Shown: piece by piece, positions 37,289 through 51,500 of the stretch
Layout: the number at the start of each line of letters is the position of its first letter
Position numbering within the stretch: position 1 is the stretch's first letter
NCBI GenBank assembly: GCA_020091685.1
Contig: CM034607.1
Location: 33,601,005-33,665,004, forward strand
Direction of reading: 5' to 3'
DNA: 64,000 nucleotides
Source of the DNA: Lutjanus erythropterus
Lineage: Eukaryota > Chordata > Actinopteri > Lutjaniformes > Lutjanidae
Translations under genes and position numbers: made by a program
The notes under the pieces: model-generated
What the model saw: only the letters and a program-made list of their open reading frames with translations
What the model was told of the DNA's origin: nothing
Database searches by the model: none

Positions 37289-37600
37289 TTTGCAGCTGTG
37301 GTTCAGTTCAGCACCGTTGATCTTCAGTAAGAAATCTGTCCAACGTAAACGCCCGTCCTGCTCTTCATTCAGCGGCAGGTGCACCTGTCAGGAAAACCTT
37401 CACAGATCCTTCAACCTTCATCTGCTGAGACTTCTGTCCAACTTCAGAGCAGGACAGACCTGTGTGAGACTCTCAGGCTGCTGCAGGGGGAGTTTGGTTG
37501 TAGCTCACAGTCAGTGAAGTAACTCTCCACGCTGTCCGACCGGCTCTTTGGAGGATTTCATGTCTGCTGCTGCTGCAGCTTTTATCCCAAAGTGATCTGT
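37283..37600 (-). promoter_or_regulatory. Tentative SBK first exon and promoter
   Basis: On the minus strand GGGATAAAAGCTGC (near 37575-37588) resembles a TATA box. About 290 nt downstream AAAATGACA|GTAAGT ends a possible first exon at 37283 that contributes Met-Thr. No other ATG plus donor in correct phase was as good in the 3.4 kb upstream of the glycine-loop exon. Confidence 0.45.
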
Positions 37601-40369
37601 CCTCACCTCCACTCCTCCCCCTGTCGTCCCCCTGGACCCTGAAGAGCGTGTGCATGTGTGTGTGTGTGTGTGTGTGTGAATATGAGATAGTGTGTGTTCT
37701 TCCTGCTTGCCATGCCTCATTGGTACATTAATTTCTTCGTTCCTCCCTGCTTTACCTCTGTGTGTGCTATGAAGAGGGAGAAATAAAAAGTTAGTGTGCT
37801 TATCTGCATGTTTGCATGCATGTGCGAGTGTGTGTGTGTATGCATGCTGTTGTACTTCTATGAGTGTGACAGCATTTAATGGGTTAAGGTTTATGGTTGG
37901 GATAAAGGTTGTTTGCATCATGTCACTGATGATCTTCACAAGTTCACCTGCAGGCCATGCTGATATTAATGTTTCATGCTACATGTACGTACAGTGTATG
38001 TATAATAATAGCATAATAATATTGTTATCCTTAAAAGTCCTGCAACAATTAAATCATACTTTAACCAGTACAAACCATTAATGCAAACTGAGTTGAAAAA
38101 AAAAACTGATTTAGCACTAGTGTATTGATACATCTCATTAGCACATATTTTTCACTTTTGGCATTAATGCCCGCCCCTTCGTCTCCTCCTCATTCCCTCA
38201 AAACAGACAGCACTGAAAAAAGACAGTCCCCCACAAGTGCTGAATAGGTTTTGGTTTTGTAAGAAAGATGAGAAACACTGCTGCAAATCATTTATGCAAA
38301 ACGTGTCGGACAGCAGAGAACAGAGCCACGAGCCTCCGACACACGGAGACGTCATGTCGCTGTGAGAGCAGGAAACTGTTCCTCCACGCCCCACTTCCTC
38401 TACACGGTCTAATTCGATCAAAACCACGGCACTATTCACATGAAACAGAGCTGCAGATCATCTTACTGCAAAAATGCATTTTAAACAGTTTTAAAGTTTG
38501 ATCACAGATTCTCATTTACAGTATCTCATTTACACATGAAAATACTACTGAGATGTTAACACCACTGTAATGTCCACTTTTCTGTCTCTACTGTTACTAT
38601 ATTTAGTAAAACTATCAGGATTTCTTTTTGCAACTAATAGCACCCTACAAATGTAGCATTAGTGTCTTAGTGCCAATGTCTTTTTCTTCAGTTGTTTTAA
38701 GATGATTATGTCTTTTTAATCGGTACTTGTAATGGTATACAGTAACCTTTTTTTGTATCCAGATTGCATAATCCTGTTACCATTACTCCCCAAGTCTGCA
38801 TATGTGTATAATGTTCCCTCTCTGTGACATCCAGACAGTTGTTGATCTGTCAGTCAACAAATTATCACTTGTCACTCTCACTCTCTACATACACGTCTGT
38901 CTTTCTTTCTTTCTTTTTTCTTTCTTTCCCTCCCCACCTCCCTCCCTTTCTATTTCCAGCCAGAGGATTTTCCTCCAAACCCAGCCCCTCAGGGGGGTTG
39001 TGGCTCTCAGCTGCTACCATTGACCGCAGTCCTCCACACTCCTCCACACTCCTCCACAGCGCTGGATCAGTCAGACTCTCCCTGGAGGTCGGCATCAGTT
39101 ACACAGTAAAAGTCTGTCTGTGGGTGAGATCATCTGTCTGCGGCCACATGTCAACACACTGACATTATGCAAGTCACTGTGAGCGGCTCCAGGTCCTTCT
39201 GATGAACAGCGGAGGTCTGTACATTCCCATATGTGTCACCCGGCCGTGTGTGGACGCTTTTAACTTCGCTCTTTATGACTGTTTGCATTTCAGCAGCAGA
39301 TGTGGAGTTTTACTGACAATGTGACGTTTGTTCAAGTCTGAGCTGCTGCAGGCAAAGTTACTGTCAATAGTTCAACTACTTCAACATCAGTAGAAAATAA
39401 CAGTAGGCCTAGTTGGCCTTTTCATGCCAACAGATGAAAAAGTTTTGGTAACGCTTTAATTTATGAGTCTGTTGTGTAAATTGGTCATAAATATAAGATA
39501 AATAGGGACAAAGTTAACAAGATGTTTTGGGTTTAAAAGAAATTATTGTTTTTCAATGTGTTTTTTTTACAGAAAAGTAAAAGGCATAGTCTTTGTATAT
39601 GCTGAAAACAAAATGCCCATTTTTGCATGCTCAGCTGACCTGCTGTGCATTGACCAAGCTTCTGCTAGCTTAGCATTTTGCTGCAATTAATGAGTCAGAT
39701 ATAGAGATTTGTCTCTATTATCATTATTTTAACTTTGTTGTATATATTTGAATTAGAGCCAAATTACATTCCTTACAGTAAACTTCCTTGTATTTTTTTT
39801 TTTTTTTTTTTTACAAATCTACTCCTTAAATAAAGCATTGCAAAACTGACTTCATACTTCTTCATACTTCATACTTCTTTTAATTTGAAAAATAAAGTTA
39901 GCATACCTAAACTCGTATTAAAGCAAATTCATAATTAAACCTCCTAAACTCCCAGAACCAAACAACTAGAAAGATCCAGTCCAGTTTTTTGGGTGACTAG
40001 TGATTGTTAACTAGTTTAACCACTTTTGTGGTCAGTGTTCAGTTGTCCGACGTTTTGATGTGGGCATTAAAGTGGATCAAGTCAGACCGACGAAGCTGCT
40101 CTTGCTTTACCCACAGCTACACAGTAGTTTAATTCAGTAACAAGTAAGTTTATAGTGAAGGCAAAGAGAAACCCTATCTTACAATATTTTAATCAGAGTT
40201 AACCCTCTTACCATCCATGTTTCGCTTCGCCCATTGAGATTCAGTTCAACCAAGAATCTTATTTCCACCTCCTAAATTTTCAGGTTTTGGAAAAAAGATC
40301 ATTGATTAAATGTTGTGTAAAGTGTGATTATGTCAAACAGTCAGCAGTCAGATCTCTGTTTCAAGTGTA
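37601..40369. other. Spacer between SBK kinase and il11
   Basis: About 2.8 kb with no recognisable coding exon. It holds a CTTT-rich stretch (38900-38930), a short 'actcctccac' triplicate (39032-39058) and a 20-base poly-T (39793-39812). Confidence 0.6.
37656..37678. repeat. Short (TG)n tract
   Basis: About 11 TG units just upstream of the tentative SBK promoter. Confidence 0.9.
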
Positions 40370-41114
40370 ACATTTTATTAATGACTTCATGTAAAACATA
40401 TAAAAAAAACAAAACATACAAAATGTATAAATAGTAATGCAAAAGTCACTAAAACAATACATTATTATTAATATTATTATTAAATATTACATAATAGATA
40501 ACATAGAAAAAAAGTGAGATGCCAGCATCTCACCGTTACACTGTCACATACATAATATATAAAAAGCTCATAAATAGCATCCTAAATAGGTTAAAAAAAA
40601 ACAACAGTAGAAAAATATTAATTGTTCCACAACATTTTTTTGTCATTTAGCTCATTGAGGAGATCAACACTTAGCAGGCACTGTGACTGTAAACAGTCTC
40701 ACAGGGACTAAAGGTCACAGGTGGGGCTACGTCTGCGCAGTGCATCAGTACAGCACATTTCAAAGGCTACATGTAAAATGTGACATATGCATATTTGCTT
40801 AAACACATGTGATAAACTTACATTCCGTTTGAACAGATGTTAATGTGAACGCAGAGATGAAAACGAAAATTCCCAAAACGCCTCTACATGATACTCAGCA
40901 TCTTGCTGTTATTGTGGCAAAAAACAGTTTCAATTCTGCATTTATTTAACTTCTAAAACTTGTTTGTTTGATGTTAAACTGTTTCAGATCAGACTTCGCC
41001 ACATCCTGCACATCACCTCATGCAAACTAGCCCAATACAGCCATGTTAGCAGCTCTGAGAGGCACAGCGGTGCTTTGAGCTAATTGCTAACATTAGGTTG
41101 CTCAAAATGACGGC

Positions 41115-42480
41115 GCTAACATGCTGATGAAGCAGGTATGATGTTCACCATCTTAGTTTAGTGGGGTCCAATCCCAATGTCCACCTTAAACCCTCATGCT
41201 GCATTCCAGACAATTCAGAACTCAAAAAATAGTCAACCTCCGACTAGAAAAAGTTCAGCGGAACGCCACTTGCAAATCCCACAAATCCATCTACCCCAAC
41301 TTTACAAAGAAACAGTCATCTGATGTCAAACAACAACAGCAGCACTCATGGAAGCCTAAAATAATACAAACTATCATATATTTCTGAATGTAAATTGATG
41401 TCAAATTATTTTGCTAATGTTATAAAGTGCACCAAAATAAAATATATAAAGGCGTCCATTACTTTACCCAATTCAATTGTGTGCACTCGCCAATCAAACT
41501 CATCAATTTGTTACAATCAGTCATATATTTTGTTTACTTCTGAATGGAGCCCCTGCAACACTTTGAAGTCAAAAGTTGAAAGCTACAATTGTTTTTCTGT
41601 TCTGACAGAACACCGCAATCAGTGCCGAACCCTCACAAACTTATGATGCGTTCCTTCTGAGCTGGGAAGTTGGAAATGCCTAGTTCCCAATTGGAAATTT
41701 TAACTGGAATGCCCCTCAAAATTGGATTTCTGACTTGGAAAGTTGGAAGAACCTCAACTGTTCACCTCTTTTAACAGTCCTCCAGGCCTTCATTCATGGT
41801 TAATGTTAGATATGGATATGGACGGAGCTCTCTGTCCGAGGTTACTATCGAATAATCAATTTACTCATTTTTGTCAAAGCAGCATCGTACTTGCTGCCTC
41901 TATATTTGTTTACTGTTTTTTTTTAGCACTTCCCCCATTAAACCTGTGTTTACCGTCACTATGAACTGTGGGTGATTCCCTCAGGCAAAGTCTGCATAGA
42001 TGCAGACTTTTGGAAAGTCTGCACAAAGGGCTGAAAATGCCTGCAATAGAGTCCTTATGGACTAGATGATCTGACAGCGGGACAGCTTGAAGTGGGTGAG
42101 TGAATGTGGACGTTGGGACTGGACCCTGTTCAAACTTTTGCTACATGTAAAGATGTAAAGTCAGAGGATCACCAAATCATTCTGAAGGAAACATGAATGT
42201 CTCTACCAAATTTCATGGTACTTCACCAATCAATATCTGACCAATTGATCAGAAAGATCCAACCTATGGGAACCTTGAAGGCTGAAACTTTGTGCCTAGC
42301 CAGCCACTAGTGAAAAGCCAGAGGATCACCAAAGTCATTAAAATGCATCTCATGGGCACCATGAATATCTGACCTGTCAATCCATCCAATAGATGATGAG
42401 ATAATGAAATAATTCAGTCAAAGCGGTGGACCAACAGCACTGCAGTCCAGTGAGTCATGCAGCTAGCATGGCTAAAAATC
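41115..42480. repeat. Dispersed fish repeat interrupted by a DNA transposon
   Basis: The left part 'cgctaacatgctgatgaagc' to 'catcttagttta' and the right part from 'aaagtcagaggatcaccaaa' to 'gcagctagcatggctaaaaa' belong to one well-known dispersed repeat. A separate element (41163-42124) sits between them. Confidence 0.65.
41163..42124. mobile_element. DNA transposon-like element with terminal inverted repeats
   Basis: Left end 'gggtccaatcccaatgtcca' and right end 'tggacgttgggactggaccc' are inverted copies with only two or three differences over 21 bp. Length about 960 bp. No transposase ORF is visible, so it is non-autonomous. Superfamily not assigned. Confidence 0.7.
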
Positions 42481-42562
42481 CTTGCTGGGTGAAAAATATG
42501 TAAGTTAACAGTGGTTTTTATGGGAAAATAGAAGCGGTCGCTTATGTGCTGAAGGCAGAGGC

Positions 42563-45500
42563 TTAATGTCTGTGGCAGCGGGAAAGTTTCTGGAGAGACC
42601 GCAGCACTCGTTTTGACCAGTCGCAGAAGACCTGTAACCGTCGAGAGATCTCGATGGAGGACTGGAGCACCTCGAAGGCCGTGGAGACGAGGGGGAGGGA
42701 GGGAGACGGCAACTCGGGAACCTCTTCACTGATCTGAAGACAGAAAGGGTGGTGGAGGTTTAGAGGCTGAGGCAGCAGCTTGGAAATAAAATCTGAGTAT
42801 CAGGATTTTAACTTTGTTCATGTTTCTTTTCTTGTTTTTCTTTCCATTCTCTTTGAGAAGTCCAGTTCCACAAACCTCTACTTTATTCTGCTATGAAGTT
42901 GAACCAAACTAAATGAGATACACTAAAAATCAGGCAATTTTAATTCAATCATGAATGTAGCTTTAAGCTACTCCATGTGTCATTTTCATTTTTTAACTTG
43001 ATGGTGCCAATTTCAAGCATTTACAAAAAATTAGAATTTCAATATCACATTTCCTTCTGCAGCTTATGTTTTCAGGTGTTTGTTGTTGTAATACTCATTT
43101 TGGCCACAGGAGGCTGAGATGCACCATGAGTCCAGGTTCTAAATGGAACTACAAGCATTCACATTTTCTTTGAGATAAGTTTTAATAGTGGTGACCTTCA
43201 GCCTCTTGTGGCCAAAATGAGTATTACAACAACAAACACTTAAAAAAAAGATCCTGACAAAAGAAAGTCAAAAGTAATTTATTTAACATTTCTCTGATGA
43301 ATCAAACCCCGTCTGTTCTCACCTGTTGAAGAGACGTGTTAACGAGGTTGGACAGGTGCAGCAGGTGAGCGCTGGCGCTCTCTGCTGACTGAGAGGGCAA
43401 ACTGACATTTTCTTTGGCTGTTTTCAGCCAGTTGACGTGCACTCTGAAGGACTGAGTGTGCACGTACAGCTGGGAGAGGGACTTGTTCACCTGCAGGAGA
43501 CACAGAAAGAACAAGAAAAATTTACCTGTTGTCCTCCTCAGACATACACAAGAGTAAGAAAGAGTTGTAGAGAAATGAATTGTCTTGATTTCAGAAACTT
43601 TACCATCAACGAGTTGAAAGACGCAGCACTGTGTTGTATATGAGGAAGACTGTCCAGTCTGTGTTCCACCGCGTCAAAATTTTTGAGTTCCTCGTCGGTC
43701 TGTTGAGAACATGATGAGAAGTCACTTTAAAAACAGAACTACATTTCCAAGACATGAATAATAAGAAATGAATGAACAGACTCTGCATTAAAAATATATG
43801 ATTTTTTATTTTGTTAATCAATCTGTCTTTCTAAAGCTCATCCTCTGACTGCCATGTGTTCATATGAAGGAATAATCATGTCTAATAAAAATGATATACA
43901 GACAATTACACCATCGCTGGCGGGCTTTCTATGTCCAAAAGTGTTCGATTTTTAAAAAACACAATGTTTTATTTTATTTTATTTTTTTTCAATCATTTTT
44001 ATTTATTTATAAAATAACAGAACACTTGGAGAGACTGCCAGGAAGTCCTGAGGTTTAACCTCTATACGGTTTTGCCCAGAGTTTGAGGATAAGTCACATG
44101 TTCTTTTTAATACTTTGATTACATTGGTTACATATTTGTAAAATATGTAACGGAAACCTACAGTGGCAGAGAAACTAGTGAAAAAATGCAAAAGGCTGTA
44201 TCTAGAGCCAGTGTTTGGTTTGTCTGTTCTGAGCCACTGTAGAAACATGGCAGAGCAACATATGTAATTTATAACCCTTGTTTGACTTGATGACTTGACG
44301 TGACATCTATAACCTGCACAGATTTAAAATGATAATATGTTTAAATGTATAATTGAGGAGATTATTTTGCAAAAATCACTCATGTTACCCGTCCAGGCAG
44401 GATACAGTGAGATCTTACCAGGTCATGGAGTTTTTTGGATAAGTTTGTCAGCCTCTCCACTTGATGGGTCATTGATCCAAACATGCCACAGAGGGACGGA
44501 CTGTGGGTGGGACGAGATGACGAATGGACAAACAGCTCAGCCAATAGCAGCAGGTGGAGAAGACAAGAGGTGGAGTCATGGATCACTGAAAAGACAAGAA
44601 AAGATGAAAGCGTCTGAGTGTTTCTGTATTTGCTTATTTGTTTCCTCAGGCTGCAGCGTGTTGAAACCTTTCGCATACTTGTTAACCACATTGCAAATAA
44701 AAAGGTCGGCCAGCTCTTTAGCTCGTAGAACCACATTGTTTCAGTTTAAGAGCATGAAACGGCAGGACAGCATTCAGCGATAGTTGCTCACTGTGTTTAC
44801 AGCTGCACCCGCAACACTCCCACAACAGGTGGCTGCAGGGCTGCATTCACTCTGCAGCCGAGAGCGGAGCAACTCACAGCTTCTGCCCCCTCACTGACCC
44901 AGACCTGGTGTGTGTGTGTGAATCAGCATGAAAACCACAAAGCTGCATGGAAACACATTTTTATTTCCAACCTAAACATGCAAATGTCACACAAGATTAA
45001 TCCAGAAGCAGCTGTATTCTGATTTTGTGAATGCTTCGGTCTGTAAGTAAGGAAACAATTTATCTGACATATTTGCCATATTTTTTTAATAAGTGATTGA
45101 CATGAAGAACTAAGCTGATGTTAATCAAACTACCAAAGCGGCACTGTCAGTTCTTTTTAGCATGAGATATAAGTTACATCCTGTCATCCAGATACAAACA
45201 GTCATTTAATAGATCAGATTACTGCAGGTCAGATTCCAGATCAAAGGTCTGCGGTGTGGATGAATGACATAAATTTGAGACATAAGTAGGTCAGACACTG
45301 ATTTACTGTTCGCATGTTCAGCAGCTGAATGTGTGCGAGTGTGAGGGGAGGTTTTCTGCAGAGTGATAATTTGTTTTGTTTCTGGGAAATGTATAATCAA
45401 GGCAAATAGGTCAGTTCACTAAGGGAATCTATTTTTATCTTTTGTCTAAATATGATCTGACCTGGATGAGCATTTTTCGGTGTATTTTCTTGTTTCCGTT

Positions 45501-48500
45501 GACAACTCATGTTTATGTTTTACTGATAATGTTGTGGTCCTGCAGATAATCGTCCCAGCAAAAAACTTGCATGCTGCTTGTTTCAGCTGCTGATCTTTCC
45601 TAGTTCATTACAACTTTATTTATCATAGTTCTGCACATTGTTCCTATTGGTTAATTTTAATAATATACAGAAGATGTTAATGTCGGAGATCTGGCATTGT
45701 AGTGACGTGCTAAAAAGACTTGAATTCGACTTAGACCTTCATGACTATTATCAGGGGGTTGATTTTCAGTTTTATCTCCAATAAAGTGCTTTGAAGGAGC
45801 AATTGAACATCTCAAAATGAGCACTGCAGTCCAAACAGCGCGTTGGGTCTATAGATTGTATATTTAATAGACTGAATACCTATAATTTGTATACAATCGA
45901 TGTACAGTTAAGCCTGCTGTGGAGTTCACTGACTGCCTGCCAAACTCCACTGACATTTTGCTCGATTTAACAGTAATAAACATCTGCCTTCTAAAAGATT
46001 GTTAATGATGTCTTATGACTCATAAACAGACACTTAATCATTCAGGGGAACATTCGGCATTAACTTGACCTCTAATTAACTTGAAATAGGCAAATAATTT
46101 CAAAAGAAATTTCAAAGGAGGAAACTGCAGCTGTATCGTTGTTTTCAGTAAAACAAGTATTTCACTTTTGCACGTTTCCTTAATCTCAGATGGCATATAA
46201 TTGATGAATTTCAGTAAATGTATTACAGATTTCTTCTGTAAATAACCTGGAAAAAACTATAGCCAGTTCGATGGTCTGTTTGCACATGTTTCTTGTTGTG
46301 TTGGACATTGTTGTAGCAATTGTTCCCATGTTTTAGCAGTTACTTTGTTTAGTACAATGTTATCGTCTATCCCTGATAGAAATCAGAGACAAAACTACAA
46401 AAACTTGGCCAGGTTGTCATAAAAAAGAATGATCCTTTAAGAACAGCCCGTTCTCAATCCCAAGTCATCAAATAGAAAAGTTTTATCGTGCCCCTTGGTG
46501 TCTCATACAGATGCACAAGGTACCTTTGTGCATCTGCACAAGGTAGGCCTTTGTGCATCTGAGATGCACTGATAACTTCCATGTAAACCACATCAGGTGA
46601 CGTAGTATACAAAGTCAAACAAGCGTACTTTCACCCAGAAGACCACTGTTTGTGTACTGTGTGAAACCAAAATCAAACTAATGTTTAAGGTTACATGATG
46701 TTATCTGCATCTGCATCTCATGAACTCACTTAAATCACTTCACTTACATATTGTAACATATTTATTTGAATCCAAATCATGATTTTTTCCTGAGAACATT
46801 TCACAATATTAACCACATGTTAAAAAAGCTTTCTGGCAGCGTCTCATTGCTTGTGCATCAGCATGAGATGCAGAGGGACGTGACAAAGCAGCGTCAGTAT
46901 TTGATGACCTAGGATGGGAACAGAGAGTCCATCTTTCCTTGAAGCTGCAATCACTTTCACGATGTTTTGGCCATTAGGGTGCAGCTCAAGAACACTGACA
47001 TCTTACAGTATCGACTCATAAAGTTGCTATGTTGAATAAGTTAGCAAAAAGTTTCAGATGCTGCATCCAGCAGACTCGGAGCTACTCCAAAATTCTCTTT
47101 AATTTTTTCCTCTGTTTTCGGTTTGCACCGTCTCCTGAGCGCTTATCTGTCTCTTTACCTCCTAAACGCTCCACTATGTTCATCAGCTGGTCTCTGATTG
47201 TGTCTCTCTGCTGAGCAGGTTGTGACCGGTGGGATTTTTAGAGCTTTTTCACTGCTTGAATGAGGTAAATGAAGCAGAAGTTGTGGACTGTAAAACCAAA
47301 ACAATGAGCTGAATGACGCTGAAAAGCTCTGTAAAGCTGTGGGGAACTTAAGGCTGCGGTAGTTATTCTGTGTGGGTTTTAATCTTTTTATTCTTTTATT
47401 CTATTTGATTCTATCTGTATATAGACAAGACAAAATTATATGATGTCCTCTGCACATTATGGGATGACGTCTTTTCTTAAATTCTTTATATTTCTTTTTT
47501 TTTTATATTTATGTTTGTTTCTTATTTTTATTATTCTTTTCTCTGTTATTGTTGTCTATTTTTCAACTATATTTTTGCATCATTTGCTTTTAATCTGACC
47601 TCAGTTTTAGCTAAACTTTGTCTTGCTTTTGTTTGGCCTCACTGGCTTTCGGTTGTTTTTAGTTTAGTTTGTTCGACAAAGAATCAAATATAATAGTAAA
47701 AGACGTTATACTGCTTCCTGGGGATCCTACTTTTGCTTTGTCTGTCAAAACATTTGTAAACTCTGCTTTTAAAGGTGCTATATAAAGAAAGTTATTATTA
47801 TTTTATTTAAAAAATACAGCAAAAAGGTATTAAATCAACAAAACACTTATATTTTTAGGGCACTTTTATTTTTAGTGTTGCTCATTAATCATGAGAACTT
47901 GTGGATTGCAGCATTTTTATGTAAAACGATTTGTTGTTGTACGTCTGGCTGTGCCTTGAATGAATGTGCCTTCATGTTTGAAAATCCTGTGTTTAATAAA
48001 TGCAAGGATAAGAATCATAAAGCTCTCATTTCCTTGTCTTTTTATCCAGAACCCTTCCAATCAATCTGGGGATGAATAATTCCCCCAAATCCTGTGTGGT
48101 TTGTTTTGTCTTGGTCTCTTAAGCTTTTAATCACTGGTGATCTCTGTTAAAGGAAAATAACACAGTAATCAAGATTAGTTCATGACTGTAAATTTATGCA
48201 ACTTCAAAAATCCCATAACCCAGAGCAACAAAGAACCGAACTGTCCGTTAGTGTTAGGTCAGGCTTAAGGAATGAGAGGTATGCTGTGGGTTTTTTTTTT
48301 CCCAGCCTGCTTTGGGCCTCCTGTTGGAAAAGGAGAAGGGAGCTGGCAGAGCAGTCTGACTCAGATTAATCTGTGTGGTGACATCACCGGGCAGATGCCT
48401 CAGGCTGCACTCTTAACAGAGAAAACATCCACTTTGCTGCGAGAGTCTGACACAGTGCGCTTAAGACACTTTTACTATCGCTCACACACTAACAACAGAA

Positions 48501-51500
48501 ATGACTTTGTTTTTTTTTTTTAGAAAGTCAAAGATCACAGAGAGGGAAATACAGTCCAAAAACACTAAACTTCATATGAAGTTTTATCTATTTGTGTTTT
48601 CATGGGCTAAAAAATATATATCCCATTTACTAACAGTAAAGGAAAAAAGTCTTAAGATTTATTTTGGGTTTGCTTTCATTTAAAAACCCTTCATTGTTTA
48701 AAACTTGATGCAGTCATGTTGATCACCCATGTTTCTACAGTCGCCCAGAACAGATAAATGAAACACTGGCTCTGCGTGTGACTGTTCGTGTTTTGTGTGA
48801 GTTTTGCAGCCACCGTACATGTTTGGAAGCAGGGAGTGAGATTGAGTGTTTGCAATCTGCAAGTTCACCACTAGATGGCAGTAATTCCTAGTAAAACTTT
48901 GACCTCGCTTCTGACGTACCCAAAAAGCAACCTGTGACAGACAAAAAGATCTTTCTAAGTAATCTGACTCCAGTGCGGGGATGGCAGACTCCGCCACTTA
49001 AGGCCCCAACACATGGCCGCCGACGTTTCAAAGTGCAACCAATGAGATAATAGCTGTATGCGACGACAAAGACAGAAGTGACCACAGATGTATGGAAGCG
49101 ACACAAGCACAGGAGGGAGAGTGATTGGGAAAAGACTAATTTTTTAACGTTTGTACGACATGCACAGTGAAGAACAAAACACTCACAAATTAAGGGTTCC
49201 TCTTCTAGGAACGACTGAGAGCGATGGAACAGAAGTCTTTCCCCAAACTGTGTAACACAACATTAAAAACACACCACAGCCTTGCTAGTAAATGTAATGT
49301 ATGGTGAAATGTCAGCAGTCAGATCGGGCTGCGAGTTTGGTGAATCATGTAGTTTATGAACTTAGCTAAGTCTGATGCTATAGTTAGCTAAGCCATCTGT
49401 ATACCCTTAACAATGCTAACTAAAGCCCGTTCTCTGACTCAACGCTTCAAATACAGCAGCTTGGTTTAATGCCTCTGTGTTTTAAACTATGATTTTGTAG
49501 GAACCCCTTTAGTACCACATCTGTTTTTTTTTAAGTTACATAATGTAACATTAAGTAATAAAACTTTAATAACAAATGTACTTACTTTAACCCAAACCTT
49601 GACCTGTTCCTGAGCCAAACCAAGTCGTTTTTGTGCTTTTATTTTGAAAGTGTATATTGCTGACAAGTTTTTTTCTTTCTTTTTTTTTTTTTAACTTGTT
49701 TATTCCTGTTCATATGGCAGCTGCAGCCCATCTCAGCATTAACTGGGCAGGGAAACAGGCAACATGAACAGCTGTTGCATCTGGATCTTATTCCAGCACC
49801 TCGGATGTAGCACTGTCTTGTCTGAAAATAATAATCCTCTTAAAGGAGAAAAATCAAATATTGTATCATACACTTGTGTGTCTCACTGTGACTCAGATGC
49901 AGACTTCCAGCCAAAAATGACAAAGTCTAGTCTGTTTGACAGCATGTCCACGGCAGACAGTCGTAGGTGAGCTCACGTGAGGTGATGTGAAGTAACATCT
50001 GGAAGTCAGACCTTTCACTTGTCCTCTAATAACATGAAAAACTGTGGTTTAACTGCACCAGTAAGGTGATTTATGCCTCATTTTCCCATTAGAGCCCTAA
50101 ATGACAGCAAACAGATGTTCACATGCAGGTCACTTTTTACTCCAACACCAAAACTGGAGAATGAGTAAGCGCACTTAAAGCTTTTGGCAACACGCCCCTT
50201 TAAATATCAGTCGTGGCGTCAAAGATTTTCAATATCCAGTGGGCTTCATGTGAGCTTTCAGGACACAAACAAGAAATTTGGAAAAACTTCTTAAAGCTAT
50301 TGGAAAATTACTGAGGAAGACATCAGCAAAAATCCTCTGTCGTAGTAGAAAAACATCCTCCGGCAGCGTTGTGTACAGTCATGTATTTGGCAGAGCAAAC
50401 AGCTGTGACAGCATTACAACTCAGAGCAGAACTGCTTAAGAGGCAAGAGTGAATTGGCCGCCTTTGATGCATTTTGCAGGTCGTTTCGTCAGCACACGCT
50501 CATTCACTCACGCAAGGCACATCAACGCACGCATGCGGTGTCTCACACGCTTCTACCGTTTCCGTTCTGGTTGGCCAGACGCCGTGCAGAAACGCTGGAG
50601 TTTCCTGTCTCCTCTCTCTGAGCGCTGCACGTCCTCAGATGGTCCCTTCCCTGTACTTTCAACAACTTCCAATGAACTTCTGCATGACGTCTGTCAGGAA
50701 GTGCCCCGAACATGCCCTATCAACTTCCTCCAAAACCAACCACTCGAGTGAGAGACTGTTAACTGTCAAGGAACTGGCAAAGCATGAGTGTCATGTGTGT
50801 AATGCAGCGTGCTGGCCTCAGTAAGATAACCTGAACTTTCCTTTAAAGCTGCACTAATATTACTAATGGGTCAAATAATTATGTGCAATGTGAAAGGTGT
50901 CACCAAGAGGTCAAAATCACAACTCAAGATCTAGGCCGACGTTGCTCTGTGGGTTTGTAAACAGGCTGAAGATATTCAGGGTTTTTTTTTCACCCGGCAA
51001 CAACAAGAGAGAAAACATCTGTGAATCCTCATATGAGATGATCAGGGTCCTGTTTTGGCATGTAGGTAAATGCAGTGATTACATATAATTTAATATAACT
51101 CTGCATGCACTGTCATGAAAACTCCCTGTTGTTGATGTCTTAAATCCAAATGTTCAGAGACAAATGAAACTTCAGTTTCTGAGCTGTATGTTAAAGGGAC
51201 AGTTCACCCCAAAATCAACATCCGCAATAGAATCTACTGGAACTACTTTATTTTCTACTCTGTCATTCTGTAGTGAAATGAACCGAACTTGAGACCATCT
51301 TGTGACTGGATCACACCAGCCACAGTGCCCATTAAGATGTTGACGTTCCACCCCATTGCTACGTCACTACATGAGGACTCAGTGCTTATGGGTCGGGTCA
51401 CAAACATATATACGCAGACGCCACGCCAGGCTTTGGATCGTACGTCACAGTTGCACCATTTTTGTTGGTCAAGACTGACCTGTGAACAGCGAGTTTTTCT

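Larger units (their letters stand above)
40370..42562 (-). other. il11: Probable il11 3' UTR, AU-rich near its end
   Basis: On the minus strand AATAAA (plus-strand 'tttatt' at 40374-40379) is preceded over about 250 nt by several ATTTA pentamers (plus-strand 'taaat' near 40426, 40482, 40573, 40584). Such AU-rich ends are typical of unstable cytokine mRNAs. Much of the rest is transposon-derived. Confidence 0.5.

Noticed and set aside
37290-37517. 75-codon plus-strand ORF
   Set aside because: Antisense to the tentative SBK first exon, no family match.
44337-44783. 148-codon plus-strand ORF over il11 exon 2
   Set aside because: Antisense to a secure il11 exon; no recognisable domain.
50449-50824. 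Two overlapping plus-strand ORFs of 100 and 116 codons
   Set aside because: No domain, no splice signals of quality, and they sit in il11 intron 1. I could not support a gene.
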